Positions 11,870 through 22,960 of a DNA stretch of 64,000 bases are shown piece after piece; position 1 is the stretch's first letter, and each line of letters opens with the position of its first letter. The DNA lies in the NCBI RefSeq assembly GCF_028453695.1, contig NC_135772.1, forward strand, positions 6,448,001 to 6,512,000. Direction: 5' to 3'. The notes beneath the pieces were generated by a model, which saw only the letters and a program-made list of their open reading frames with translations, searched no databases and was not told where the DNA came from. A program made the translations under genes and the position numbers. The DNA is from Augochlora pura (lineage: Eukaryota; Arthropoda; Insecta; Hymenoptera; Halictidae).

Positions 11870-12856
11870 CGGGTATCCCACGGCGTGGGGAGGGGTATTA
11901 AAACTATAACTGGGCTGTCGGTCCGGTAATACAACTGTGGGGGCCTTTGTCCAAGAGTCGATGGACTCTTACTTAGCCTCGATATAGGTTCGTCAGACCA
12001 TAATAGAATGAGAGGCCACGAGAGTGTTGGTCGAAGCACGGGTTGTGGGAAGGGTGCATTAGCCTAATCCGACGATCCTCGTCGACTGTGAGAAGTATCG
12101 TATTCACCCTACCGAATCAATCAGCATCTATCCGTAACGTCTACCTTCGTGGGTGGCCAGAACGGGTAGTTTTCTCTGGCTCGCTGTAACGGCCGTTAAG
12201 TGTAACCTATTGCAGTTACGAGCCTGTTCCGTTTCTGCAGAGGCTCTGCTTCTCTTGCGCCACGGTCCGATTTGCATTCACCGGTCGGCTCGTATCTTCG
12301 GCGAACACGAGAAACTCACGGCCGTTCTGGTCGCTTCCGGCACGCGGATTTGTTAATCGATTCGGTAAATGAAAACGCGGCGGCATCTTCCGATATTTAT
12401 TGTCACGGTGGCTACCCGCTGCTTGGCAATTTATCGTCAACGCCTAAATAAATTATGCTGTACTTTTAAATAAGTAATAAAACGATTACGTTATTGTCAC
12501 GCGTACTAGGCCGCAATTGATAATATAATGCGATGGAAACATTGGTAGAATTTACGGATGTCCCCTTGCGTTATTTTCAATTTACGAAAATCATTAAACA
12601 TAGAAAAACATTATGATTAATACTTAACGCTCTTGTCTTATGATGCATTTTAAATAAAACTCACGCGGGAATTTAGCACAGTTTTATGCTAGCAGTTATC
12701 GCAGAATAAATCTGTAATGTTTCTATTTTTATTTAGTACATTTATATAAATGTGGACACTATTTCCTTTGTAAGAGGACAATTGTTAAGTTAATATAACA
12801 TTAATAAATAAGTGAAATTATCGTGAACAAAATTTACAAACTATTTAAATTACCTT

Positions 12857-13190
12857 TTAACCCATTCGCTGCCAAGCCTAAATTATATGAAGCCATTCCC
12901 ATTGCCATTTATATTTTGAGTGCTATTGTTCACCAAAACCCTGTTATTTCTTGGTAAGAGCACATATATTATCATACAAAATCATTTAGAAGCAGTAAAC
13001 CAAAGACGAGTATACTCGTCGTTGGCAATGGGGGAAGGGGGGATATTTATGTTTGTGGCCACAACAAATTTGCTAATTCAAAAGCCTGCATGTTATAATA
13101 TATTTAAAGTAGGACGAGTATACTCGTCCTGGCAATGCGTGACACCCTGCCAAAGACGAGTATACTCGTCCTTGGCAGCGAATGGGTTAA
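12857..13190 (-). mobile_element. TTAA element 3, piggyBac-like MITE with three palindromes
   Basis: A 334 bp element bounded by TTAA at 12857-12860 and 13187-13190. The ends carry a perfect 16 bp inverted repeat, CCCATTCGCTGCCAAG. The interior is AT-rich except for three copies of the perfect palindrome GACGAGTATACTCGTC at 13005-13020, 13113-13128 and 13155-13170. The last abuts the right terminus, with its centre 24.5 bp inside the right TTAA; the left terminus has none, so I orient the element on the minus strand. A plus frame, 12920-13240, reads the palindromes as a repeated RVYSS peptide, which is an artefact. The exact termini and palindromes suggest a fairly recent insertion. Confidence 0.85.
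13005..13170. repeat. Three perfect 16 bp palindromes
   Basis: GACGAGTATACTCGTC occurs at 13005-13020, 13113-13128 and 13155-13170, in otherwise unrelated AT-rich sequence. The middle copy extends to a 20 bp perfect palindrome (13111-13130). The outer copies are flanked by CCAA and TTGG words taken from the terminus, extending the dyad to 28 bp with one central mismatch pair. Candidate protein-binding sites or cruciform-forming sequences. Confidence 0.7.
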
Positions 13191-14259
13191 TATTATTTAA
13201 TTTGGAATACTTCATTGTAACTATAAGGATACGTTTTTAGATATGAGAAAAGGGTATGAAAATGTGTAAATATTGTAATAATATCTTTTAACAGTTAGAA
13301 GAAATTCATGTTTGTTATTACTTTGAGCGTGTCGATATAACTTTTAAGTGCAAAGAAAAAAGTTCTATTGTGAAGCGTGTTGAACGAAAGATTTTTCTCC
13401 GGTTAATAGGTTAAGGAAAAGATCAGAATGATACGAGGAAATCTATCCCTGAGTATCATCGAAAGATATATCAATTCGAGGCGTATTAACCTCTAGCATA
13501 GTGTCCAACCCTCATCCTTGCTAACGACTGGCCATGTCGGGGCCACCCCCATAACGAGCGTTAAATTGAAGAAGCTTGGCAACAATCGGCAGATTCAGTC
13601 GTCAATCCCGACCCACGTTTCCACGGATGCTCGGTCCGCCGGCGGTTTGTCCTAATCTGAACAAATCGTTTCGATCCCCCATGTGTATCGTTTCCCGTTC
13701 GACCGACTGTGAGAAGTATCGTGTTCGCCCCAGCGGGCGTGAAAACGGCCCACTTCGCCATGGCACAATGGGGCCGCATCTCGGAGCCGTGCCGGGGCTT
13801 GGGGAAGAACGCGCCCCCTCGCCACCAGCAGAAATAATAACTCGTGTAATACTCGCGGCCACGGAACCCCCTCGACCTCGGTACGTGTATTAAATAAATA
13901 TAACGCGGGTAATACGGCAGTTAGGAAAGGCCGTGAAGCGCGGTCGACCCTGTTTACACCCCATCAATTCCACGCTGTCTATCATCCCCTCCTTTATGCT
14001 TTAGCCACAATATAAAACCACTGTCCGCGCCGGGTGGCTGCGATGGGGAAGGGTGCACGCGCGCTACGATCGCCGCTTCTGCACGATTTCGTACAAAAAT
14101 CCGAAGAAAACCGCGCAGGTTCCATGGAAATTTCTGTCGCTGCGATGAAACGTATGCAATCAAATCATCTTAAATTGTTATTTATGTGTTATGTGTTTGA
14201 ATAGTTAGTCGTGAACTATGAACCGTCGTTAATAGATTAGGAGCTCTATGTATTTATGA
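13191..14259. other. Gene-free; GC-rich in the middle
   Basis: About 13500-14140 is GC-rich with frames open on both strands (plus 13576-13893, minus 13561-13779 and 13602-13862) and no recognisable domain. The second copy of the shared 19-base word lies at 13704-13722. Confidence 0.5.
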
Positions 14260-14420
14260 TAACGTGTGGTAGGGGTGGACGGGTACCCAAGCCTCGGATC
14301 AGATCGGTATCCGATAGCTTTTGATATTTGGGTAGCTAAACTCTGGTACCGCAAACTTTTGGAACTCGACCCGAAAAAAATACCCGACTTAAACCCGAAA
14401 TAGGGGCAATGTTTAAATAT
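14260..14420. repeat. Decayed GGGTACCC-type repeat
   Basis: Begins near TAGGGGTGGACGGGTACCC and continues with GGTATCC, GGTACC and CCCGA words ending near AAACCCGAAATAGGGGC. The short self-complementary GGGTACC/CCCGA pattern is typical of decayed hAT-like miniature elements in insects (general knowledge). I could not find matching ends or an 8 bp target duplication. Confidence 0.35.
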
Positions 14421-16060
14421 CACAGAAAGATCGAAAGGATTTCAAAAATTCTCGAAGAAGGAAAGAAATTTGTAATTATTATTTAAACATTGTCGCGCGC
14501 GTATATCCAGCAGATTTTAGTGAACATGATACTGGACAAGCGCATGGAGAAGCATCTTCCCCACCTATTATACCTGCGTATCATCTCTCAAGTCTATGGG
14601 AATTCCGTAATTTCGAGTAGCATCGTTGTGGCTGTATATTGAGGCTCGCGTGATTAGAGCTGTGGTATCGACCGGGTCGTTGACATGTCGCTTGTGATGT
14701 ATGTCGTGGGTGATACGAAAGGTCGATACGTGTATAGGTCGCCGTTCTTATTTCGTCATTCACGCGGTGGACGCTTTATGAATATTGCATTATTTATGAT
14801 AAATCTCCTCAGCTATCGATGCAGAATGTACGCACAACCCAATATAGCCTCACTTATTTCCAGAGAAGATATATACAAAGTGTTCCTTTTACGTGGAAGT
14901 CAAGAATATCCGGAAACTGTGAAAGATGATGATTATGAAGAAATGGTTTAAAAATATTTATGCGATATCAAGAGAAGCATAACATGATATGGACAGTTCT
15001 TTTGTCGGCTATAGATGACAGAGATTTTGAGGTTACGTTAGTGGTTTTAATTAGAATGCTGTATTTTTGTATACAGTCATATTTTCATTATTTTTAACAA
15101 AATCTTTATAAAATACTGATTCAAAATTTAATTATTCAACTAAAAATATTCTAACAACTATTTTTAAAAACCTTTATAAATATTAATTCTTAACATTTCA
15201 ATTCTAAGCTAAAATTGTAATTATAAAAATCAACATTCATTTAAAAGAATAAATAATAAATTTGTATTTAATCTTCTTAAACAAAATTAAATATATCCTC
15301 ATTTCATTCGATCTATATCCATAACAATTATATCTTTATAAATTAAAATTTATTATTTTTCAACTTATATAGACTATTCATTATATATTTGTATATATTA
15401 TACACTGTATTGCAGTATAATTTAATAAGAATTGAATGAGGCACAGTCGAAGTGCTCTCAACAGAAGTGCGGAAAATCGCGGTTCTCTAGCCGAAAAAAA
15501 TCATCAAAATTCTCTGACCAGTTACACTGTGTGTGATTTGTGATTATGACTGCGTAATTTTATTTATGGAGACGGATGCTGGTTCCAATAGTAGCATTAT
15601 CTGTCTTTTAAATTGTGAAATTTTTATTTCACATAAAATGAATAGAAGAATCAGGAAACGCAGCAGCTAATAATTCTTTTGTGTACCTATCTATGAATGA
15701 ATAAGACACAACGATTCTATATACGGATACATACTGATAATCGTAACATTGATTAAACCTGTAAGCCATGAGGTGGACCGGAAATCGTAGTTCAACCGAG
15801 GAGGGGATAATTCTACGTGAAAAAATAAGAAAAACATTTGGTACAACATTTTTTTATCCAGAGCATCGTTTTAGAAACAATCGATTTTGAAGTTCGTTGA
15901 TTTTTGTAAACGACTTAGTTGTCGCCTATTTGTGTACCTCAGTTGTCACTGTCCGAACTATTGTTTACAAACCTTGACATTGACGGAATAGTTCGCAACG
16001 ATTAACATGTGGCTTAATGTCTTGGAGCTTGTTACGTCACTAGCTTGAACTAGGTGTTCA
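14421..16060. other. AT-rich, gene-free DNA
   Basis: Very AT-rich from about 15040 to 15440, with no repeats or gene seen. The 88-codon frame at 14685-14951 overlaps an opposing frame and matches nothing known to me. Confidence 0.5.
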
Positions 16061-19000
16061 CAGGTTTCTTATTTGCAAGAATCGAATACAGAAGTCAAAG
16101 ACCGTAGTGAATTACTTCCGCGTCGCGTAGATGTCGCGGTTTTGTCCCACGAAGGGGAACGGAACGAAACACGAAGATCATCGAGGCGCAAAATGGTCGT
16201 TGTATGTTGTTGCTGGCCCATTCGACGCCCGTCACGATTATTCGCGGTGATCCGTGATCCATGATCCGTGAATGGGAGTCTCGGTAAATATGGCGTGTCG
16301 GGGTGATCCACCGGTTCGCCACGACGACGCCCGGTCCCCCTCTCTCTCTCGCCGAGTATGAATATGATATCGCACCCCGCCACTTACGAAATGATTTATC
16401 AATTGAGCACCGGCAACCCCGGGGTACTGGTGTTGAAATATTATAACATCATTCCCCCCGCAGCTCACCCTAATATTATCCCCCCGGCCGTCCGCCATTA
16501 ACATAACAATGGTCGACCTAATTGCGGTCTAATCGGCGCCAGGGGCAAAACCCTGATCGGCTACACCGAATCCTCTTAGTTCTTTTCTCCCTCTTCCCTC
16601 AGTTTTCTAATATTATTTTCTCCTGTCCTATCGCGCTTCTCGTCTCGCGCTTTATCTTTCTCTACTACCGCTGCAAGTGTTTACTTCGGCGAGTTCTCGC
16701 CTCAGCTACTCAAGGCGCGCGTCGTTTCCAATTATGATTACACATGCTCGACTCGGGCTACCAGTCGCTAGTGACAAAACTGCGTACCGACTATTTACTA
16801 CCGGTTTGATAACAGGAGCTAATAGACACGAGATTTATGCAGTCGCAGGAGCATTTTTCCCTGTGCAAACTACTTTGCCGAAGTAACTGCGGCAGTTCGT
16901 TCCTGCCTGTGATCTGATAATTCTTAGAGCAGATTTATTGGAAAATTAGGCGATCTTTCTGTTACGTAAGTGTGTAACTTATACTTCTGAAATTTGTTGG
17001 GCAATGTATTAAAACGATTGAAAAGGAGAAATATTTGTATAATATAAGAACATGTTATTTAGTGTTTATACTTACTATGGGTTTATCTAGTATACAAAAC
17101 TATTTTTGGTGAAAATCATATACAATGGTAATAGTCGTAACCTTTATAAGAAAACAAGTTTGAAACGTGAACATAACCAAATTGAAAAAAATTATAATAT
17201 GCATTAGCCGATAAGTTTTTTTCGTAGAATAATCTTCAATTTTTAATATACATGCTACTTATGTTATCGAAAAAAGTAGGTATGTATGTACTAAATAACA
17301 TACTGTAGTCATGTACTGACTGAAAGTAATCCATCGAGCAACAGATTATGTTAATGAAAATCAGCATATAAATTTTTATTCAATAATATGTAACTAGAAT
17401 TCTTTTTATGAAATTATATAATGTTTTTATGTAAATCAATGTGTGTTTGTAATCTATCTGAACAATTATTAATGTATTTAGGTTGAAAATGAATTAGTTT
17501 CGATTGAGTAATTTACGATTTCTGTTCGGAACGTTCATATAAGCAACGCAGCATGCACCGTCTCGAAATTCATAATCGAAGGGAGTTATCGGATCAAAGA
17601 CTCGCCAGGATTTTTGCCAATCATTCGTTTAAATCCTTGCATGAATTATTTGTCACATAATTTGACGCAAGCATAAAGGACACTCTTTCGCTGGACGCCG
17701 CGACATAGCACGTTTTGCAGCCCATACCCGATCGTTAAGAGCGCTCTGCGCGAGCTTTACTTTACAGATTAACGTTTAAATTGATTATTTATTGGACACC
17801 GTTGACAATAGCCGCAATGATTACATGGCCACAGCCCGCTCATTTGTCTGTATGCATATAGTATCTCTGTCCATCGTGTCCACTCTGTTCAGCGGACGCG
17901 GATCGCGTCGCGCGACTGTTTTTATTTGCTCGTTCTTTGTGCAAGCGAAACGGTCAATGAACAAAAAAAAATGGGGGCGGGGGAAGAATCAGAAAAAATA
18001 AGAAAAAAATCAGCGAGAGGCGAAACACACTGGTGATCACTGGACAATAATTAACTTAATGACGCTGCTTTGCCCGCTGCACTGCGCTGTTCTGCTCTGC
18101 TCTGCTCTGCTCTGCTCTGCTCTGCTCTGCTCTGCTCTGCTCTGCACTGCTCTATTCGGCTTCGCTCTGCACCGCGCATCGCCGACTACGGTCCGAAATT
18201 TTCTACACTGAATTATTCAAGTGTTTACAACATAAACGCGTTCCGTCGGATATGCGCGTACCCGTTTCCGCCCAGTATGAATTTTACAGCGATTTATCGA
18301 GCGTAAAGTATGCCGCACCGATATGCTTTGTCTTCCCTAATGAGCTTTTCGTTCGAAAGGTATCGCGAAATCGCTGAAAAATTCAGCATTGTTCTCTTGG
18401 ATCACCTAATACTGCCACTTAAAAATTTTAGAGAAGAAGTCAGCAGGTTTTATACTTTCTCTTGGTATTATATGAATGCCATACAGATTAGATTACCTAC
18501 AATTACATTGCGTTTATATCACAAATCGTATAAAAATCATGGCAGATCTTCACAAGTACAATGAGATTATAAAGAACGTTTGTTCCTTTTGTATTCTCAG
18601 TTATCATCTATCGAAAAAGCTTGAAAATATTCGGCATACTTTAGCTCATGGGCAAGGAAAATATGTGTTTAAGAAACCAGCTTTAATCATCAAAGAATTC
18701 CGCATAGAATTTTATTTGAAAATCGCAGCTCCGTCGAAGAGGCTCCGCAATATTTTCCGAACGTTAAAGGTATTTTAATAAAACTCGGAAACGGATGTCG
18801 CGTTGGGTACGCAAGGATCGCGGCTTATTTATCGGAGTCCACGGATATTGGCCGCGATTAAGCCAAACGAAGTTCAACGGCCATCTGGGAAATAGGATCA
18901 CGATCAGCTCGGAGGAGGCGGATCGGTATCGACGTTCCCGTGATTCAACGAAATCGTACGATCTTGTACGATCGGAAAGCGCGCTTACCGCAGTTACGCT

Positions 19001-19848
19001 CCGGAGCGAGGCAAAGCGAAACAAAAAAAGCGGCAGTACCTGGCTAGAATTATTACCGTGGCCAGATATCTATCCGGCGGTGGGCAAACCGAGAAAAATC
19101 CCAAGTACTGATTGTCGACCGGGGAGGGAAAAAGGTTCGCGGCGATGCTAGCTGGAATTGCGGTAAGTGGTCTCCGAGGAGCGAATAAATGAAGAAGAAA
19201 CGCGCGGCAGAGAGGATGAAGAAAAGGGCTGCGAAAAGATTCTTAGTCGGCCTGGCCACACCGCTGATTCCCCGCGAGTACGCGCGACCGCAAACTCGTG
19301 CCGATCCTCGCCGTCGATCGTTACTGCGTTCCATTTGTTACCGTTTCATCGCTCGACTTTGTGAAATACTCCATATTCTCCCTACAGTCCATTAATAGCA
19401 ATAATAACGCATTCGCATCAGGTGCCTTATCAGAACTTATATTCGTTTCGTTTGATTCCTTTGCCGGAATCACGCATACGCGAGTCTTTCGATCCATCCT
19501 ACTTTTCCACTGAAATTAACGCGTTGTCTGCCGAAGGTATTTTTTGCTTGGTTCACCTCCAGCGAACCAGATCGTCGCGAACAGATCCCCGTATTCGAAC
19601 CATATGACAAAGTTACAACAATGTTCGGTACATATTTACCACACCCATAATATACCAAAATTTTTACATGTTTGTATATGCATTTGATCTTGTATGTGAT
19701 CAACCATTATTCCAATATCATTTGCATGTATTATACAATATATTATGTACGCTTTATGCATTTTTACTGCCTGCCGGTTATTAATGAGTACAGCGACGAT
19801 TGTCACGTATCCGATAAGATCTCATTAATTATTGGAAGAGAAGAATGT
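16061..19848. other. Gene-free DNA, one pentanucleotide array
   Basis: Moderately GC-rich at 16061-16740 and 17660-18300, AT-rich between. Open frames at 18310-18564 and 18476-18778 overlap in different frames and have no recognisable product. The GC-rich interval 18790-19370 has frames on both strands and no gene call. Confidence 0.5.
18090..18145. repeat. (TCTGC)n pentanucleotide array
   Basis: About eleven tandem TCTGC units, followed by degenerate ACTGC/TCTAT units. The plus-strand frame through it reads as repeated SALLC peptides and is not a gene. Confidence 0.9.
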
Positions 19849-19982
19849 TTAACTCTCCGTTTACTATACCAGAGTTGCGACGAGAAAAAGTAGGAGGGCG
19901 GGAAATATGTCTAGTAGAATATCAGTGCGAGTCAGAAATGACTGCAGCATGTAAAGCCGCGCTCCAGTAGTCGGAGAGTTAA
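19849..19982. mobile_element. TTAA element 4, short MITE of a different type
   Basis: A 134 bp element bounded by TTAA at 19849-19852 and 19979-19982. The ends share CTCTCCG, then partly match (TTTACTATACCAGAG against ACTACTGGAGCG), so the inverted repeat is short and imperfect. It does not begin with CCC and lacks the palindrome at 25 bp seen in the other elements. An AGTCA-GAAA-TGACT dyad sits internally at 19930-19943. It could be piggyBac-like, another TTAA-inserting family such as Kolobok, or a chance pairing of short ends. Confidence 0.5.
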
Positions 19983-20056
19983 TATGTACACTATTTCTAT
20001 TATTCCGTGAATTCGTCTTGGAATGACGTATTCGGCTGTGAATCGATATGAATGTG

Positions 20057-20217
20057 TCAATTCCTTGCGCCGCAGCAACGAGCCGGACTCGTAAATTATC
20101 GCGATCTACTAAATACGAATGTTATACTTTTCTTCTACATCGACGCAAAGATTGTCAGAGGAACGTTTCAAAGATAGAAATGTTACTCAACATAGTTATG
20201 AATACGGCAAGATAGAA
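20057..20217 (+). mobile_element. Decayed copy of TTAA element 1
   Basis: The left end TCAATTCCTTGCGCC aligns with TTAACCCCTTGTTGTAC of the element at 4748. The palindrome ACGAGCCGGACTCGT (20078-20092) differs from its counterpart by one base and sits at the same distance (centre 25 bp in). The right end, CATAGTTATG-AATACGGCAAG, aligns with the right end of element 1 (CATAGTAATT...CGTACGGCAAAG). The TTAA sites have decayed. The copy is shorter than element 1 (about 160 against 249 bp), so it is deleted inside or diverged. Confidence 0.6.
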
Positions 20218-21500
20218 TCATAATGGCGAAGACTAGGAACAGTGGCAATCGTTCCAATCAAATTGTTACGAATTCTGCAGCTGTATCTGGTTAGTTACAG
20301 AATTATTAAGCTCTATAGTTCAATGTAACTTTGAAGTTACTTGGTTCATATGATCCAACTTAATTTTTAGCAACATTGCGGCAAACGTGTTTTGCTCTGT
20401 TACTCATATGTTACTTCTTCTTAGCAATCAAGGACCTAATGCGTCAGAATTTTCCACTTTCCCTTCACATATCGGAGTAATTTCAGTTTTTAATTTGTAA
20501 AGTCGTCATTAATTTCCATCTCGAGTCTTTTATAAATTCCATTGCGATTTCTGTGGAATGAGATAGACGGTTTACGAAGTCATTGGCATATTGCTCCCAA
20601 AGATCATGGAATGAACTGGAAAGCTGTTCCACAAGTAGTTACCGCTTTTTTCATCGAATGGTCACGGCAAACGGTTCCGAGATGAGAAGGGTCTCCAAAC
20701 TGAAACGGATTTACATCCCCGGGATTATTCTCTCTTTCATCTTCGACCGCCTTGGTCCAATTACGAAATGTATTCGCGATGCGCGGGAAAACTCGTCCAG
20801 TTATTTTTACAAGATAGGAGCGTCTTATCCGCCTGTACTCTTGCTTTTAAACGCGTGCCTTTGAGCTGGATCAGCGCGAAGAACCAGCGAGCCAGAGCTC
20901 ACACAATTCTATAAGACAACTTTTACTTTTTCTTTTCTATCATGTTATATTGTCACGAGTCTTGAATACTGCTCAATGAACGGTACTGTAACAATGTTAA
21001 ATAATTGTTCCAGTTAAATCGATTATATTTACATAGGTACTTTACAGTTCGAGCCGGCTGTGTTTCTACAATAATTTTCCGTTGTGAAATTTTCATTAAA
21101 TGATTCCCAAATGTCTAAATTTTGGAAAGATTCCTGATAGCAACACTTCCCGACATCAAATTCTACAGAGAAAGATATTTTAAAAATAAAATGAAGCCGT
21201 TTATTTTCACCTCGAGAAAGACAGTATTCACTTATATACAAATGTTCAGCTGCTAATTGCAGTAGTAACCGCGCAAACTATTTCTGTGGATGCACAAGAC
21301 CCCGTAGTCACCACGCTGAAATGTCCCGTAAAATTCGAAACTCGTTGTTCTTTGTGGCTGAAGTGCCGACGCACCGGCATCGGGTGGTCCGGTGAGGGGT
21401 AAATAATGAACTGGGGCCGGGTAGAATTTATAGAACACCGTTCGCCCCATCGTCATTAAATCACATACACCTAGGAGCGGTCTTGCAACTATTACTCCCC
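20218..21500. other. Gene-free mixed DNA
   Basis: No supported gene or repeat. Short frames at 20583-20864 and minus 21029-21241 are unrecognised. Confidence 0.5.
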
Positions 21501-22169
21501 ATTCCGTATTAATCACTGCATCATTCTCATCAGTATCCGAGCGGGCACGCCCTGTTTCTCGGGACGAACGAGCCCACCGTCGCGTTTAATCTCACTTAGC
21601 GGACTCTGCATCCCCATAGTCTCGCGGCGGCGAGTACTCACGGCCATCATCATCGTGCATAAGTCGATGGCAGCGAGAGGGAGAGGGAGAGGGAGTGAGA
21701 GCGAGAGCGAGAGAAAGAGAGAGTGCCGGTCCCGTCGGTTCCAGTTTGGTACCAATGGCGAATAATCCGCGATCGTCGATAACTCGATTAATCCGGCGTT
21801 AAGCAGTCTGGTTTGCGCAACAATCCGGCTCCTTGAGCCTCCTACGAGCACGGCTCCGTAATTCATTATTTCCGCGCGGATGCGCAGCCCGCGTCTACAA
21901 CCGGCAGCAAAGCTTACCAGCGGGCCGACATTTACGATGACCATTGGACGGTCGATCCTAGAAAGAGGGCAGTCCCCGCGAGCGAGCGAAAGAGAGGAGA
22001 GACAAGGCGAGGCCGCGAGCACGTTACGCTCGCATGATGTATCCCCGGTATGTATGCAGATAATGGATGTGGGGGAATACAGTTGGACGTATGAAGACCC
22101 CACGCAGAAGATACGACGGACTGGAGGCCATCTCTTCACCCTCCATCTCCTCCTACGCGTTCTATACTT

Positions 22170-22221
<52 letters not shown>

Positions 22222-22960
22222 CATTTCTCTCTTCTGCCCATGGTAGTTTGTTTGCTCTCTTTCTCGTGTTTTCCCTACGTTTCTCCTCTCTCTCTCTCTC
22301 TCTCTTTCTCTCACGTATACACCACCACACACACTCTCTCTCTCTCTCTCTTCCTCCCTCTCCCTTATGCTCGTTCTCGCTCTCACTAGCTCCTGTACAC
22401 TCGTGTTTATATATAGGAAGCAGAAGATCAAAGAGCGAACCTTCGCTTAGCTTAGCATCAACGCCGCTCCGCTTGGGGATCCGGTCCATCGTCACCGAGA
22501 TAGCTCGGGTGCTGCGAATGATGACGATGGGTGGTAGCAGCGACGGCGGTAGCGCTCTGCCTTCTTCCGAGGGTTCCAAGAGAGGGACTGAGTTACCGAT
22601 ATAAATGTTATGCCGGCAGAGTGCAACTCTGGGAGCGACCGAGAGAAACACGGCCGGCAGGCGGACGGGGACGAGAAAGCCAAAGAAGAACGAGTAAATG
22701 GACGGCGAACCCATTGATCTAACGAGTTGCATACATCCGTCGGACAGATCTTGGAATTGAAGCAGGCATCGTGCTCCCGAGATCCTGGAAGACCCGGCTA
22801 CTTCGCCGTTTCTAATTTTCTTCCGCGAGCTCGGCACGGATTCCTCGCGGCCTGGCAACTTTTAGGCGCGGAACTGCTCCCTCCCGCGAACGCTGCCTAT
22901 CAACCGAACCTTCCGATTCTTCTGATCTACGTTCCAACGACTTGATCTCGCCGATTCCCT
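21501..22960. other. GC-rich island with dense (CT)n tracts
   Basis: Pyrimidine tracts on the plus strand at 22174-22212, 22286-22315 and 22336-22351, and an AGGGAG/GAGCGA tract on the opposite sense at 21675-21722. The long minus frames (21513-22139, 22136-22858) and plus frame 21880-22389 run through these repeats and encode SLSL or RERE sequence, so none is called. GAGA-type tracts are known binding sites of GAGA factor in flies; a similar role here is only a possibility. Confidence 0.55.
22174..22351. repeat. Cluster of (CT)n microsatellites
   Basis: Three (CT)n runs separated by short unique DNA, at 22174-22212, 22286-22315 and 22336-22351. Polypurine/polypyrimidine mirror repeats of this kind can form triplex DNA. 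Confidence 0.9.

Larger units (their letters stand above)
9588..12856. other. Gene-free DNA with microsatellites
   Basis: GC-rich at about 9750-10010, with a CGCGC-type repeat (GCCGC units, 9801-9830), and AT-rich after 10300. An AATAT-type AT tract with inverted symmetry lies at 10418-10465. A (GA)n microsatellite occupies 11821-11868. A 19-base word shared with 13704-13722 lies at 12083-12101. No gene or RNA is recognised. Confidence 0.5.

Noticed and set aside
12920..13240. 106-codon frame with repeated RVYSS peptide
   Set aside because: The repeat is the translated palindrome of a TTAA element, and the frame crosses the element's end.
21513..22858. Minus-strand frames of 208 and 240 codons
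   Set aside because: They run through (CT)n and GAGGGA repeats and encode SLSL or RERE runs; no recognisable domain.
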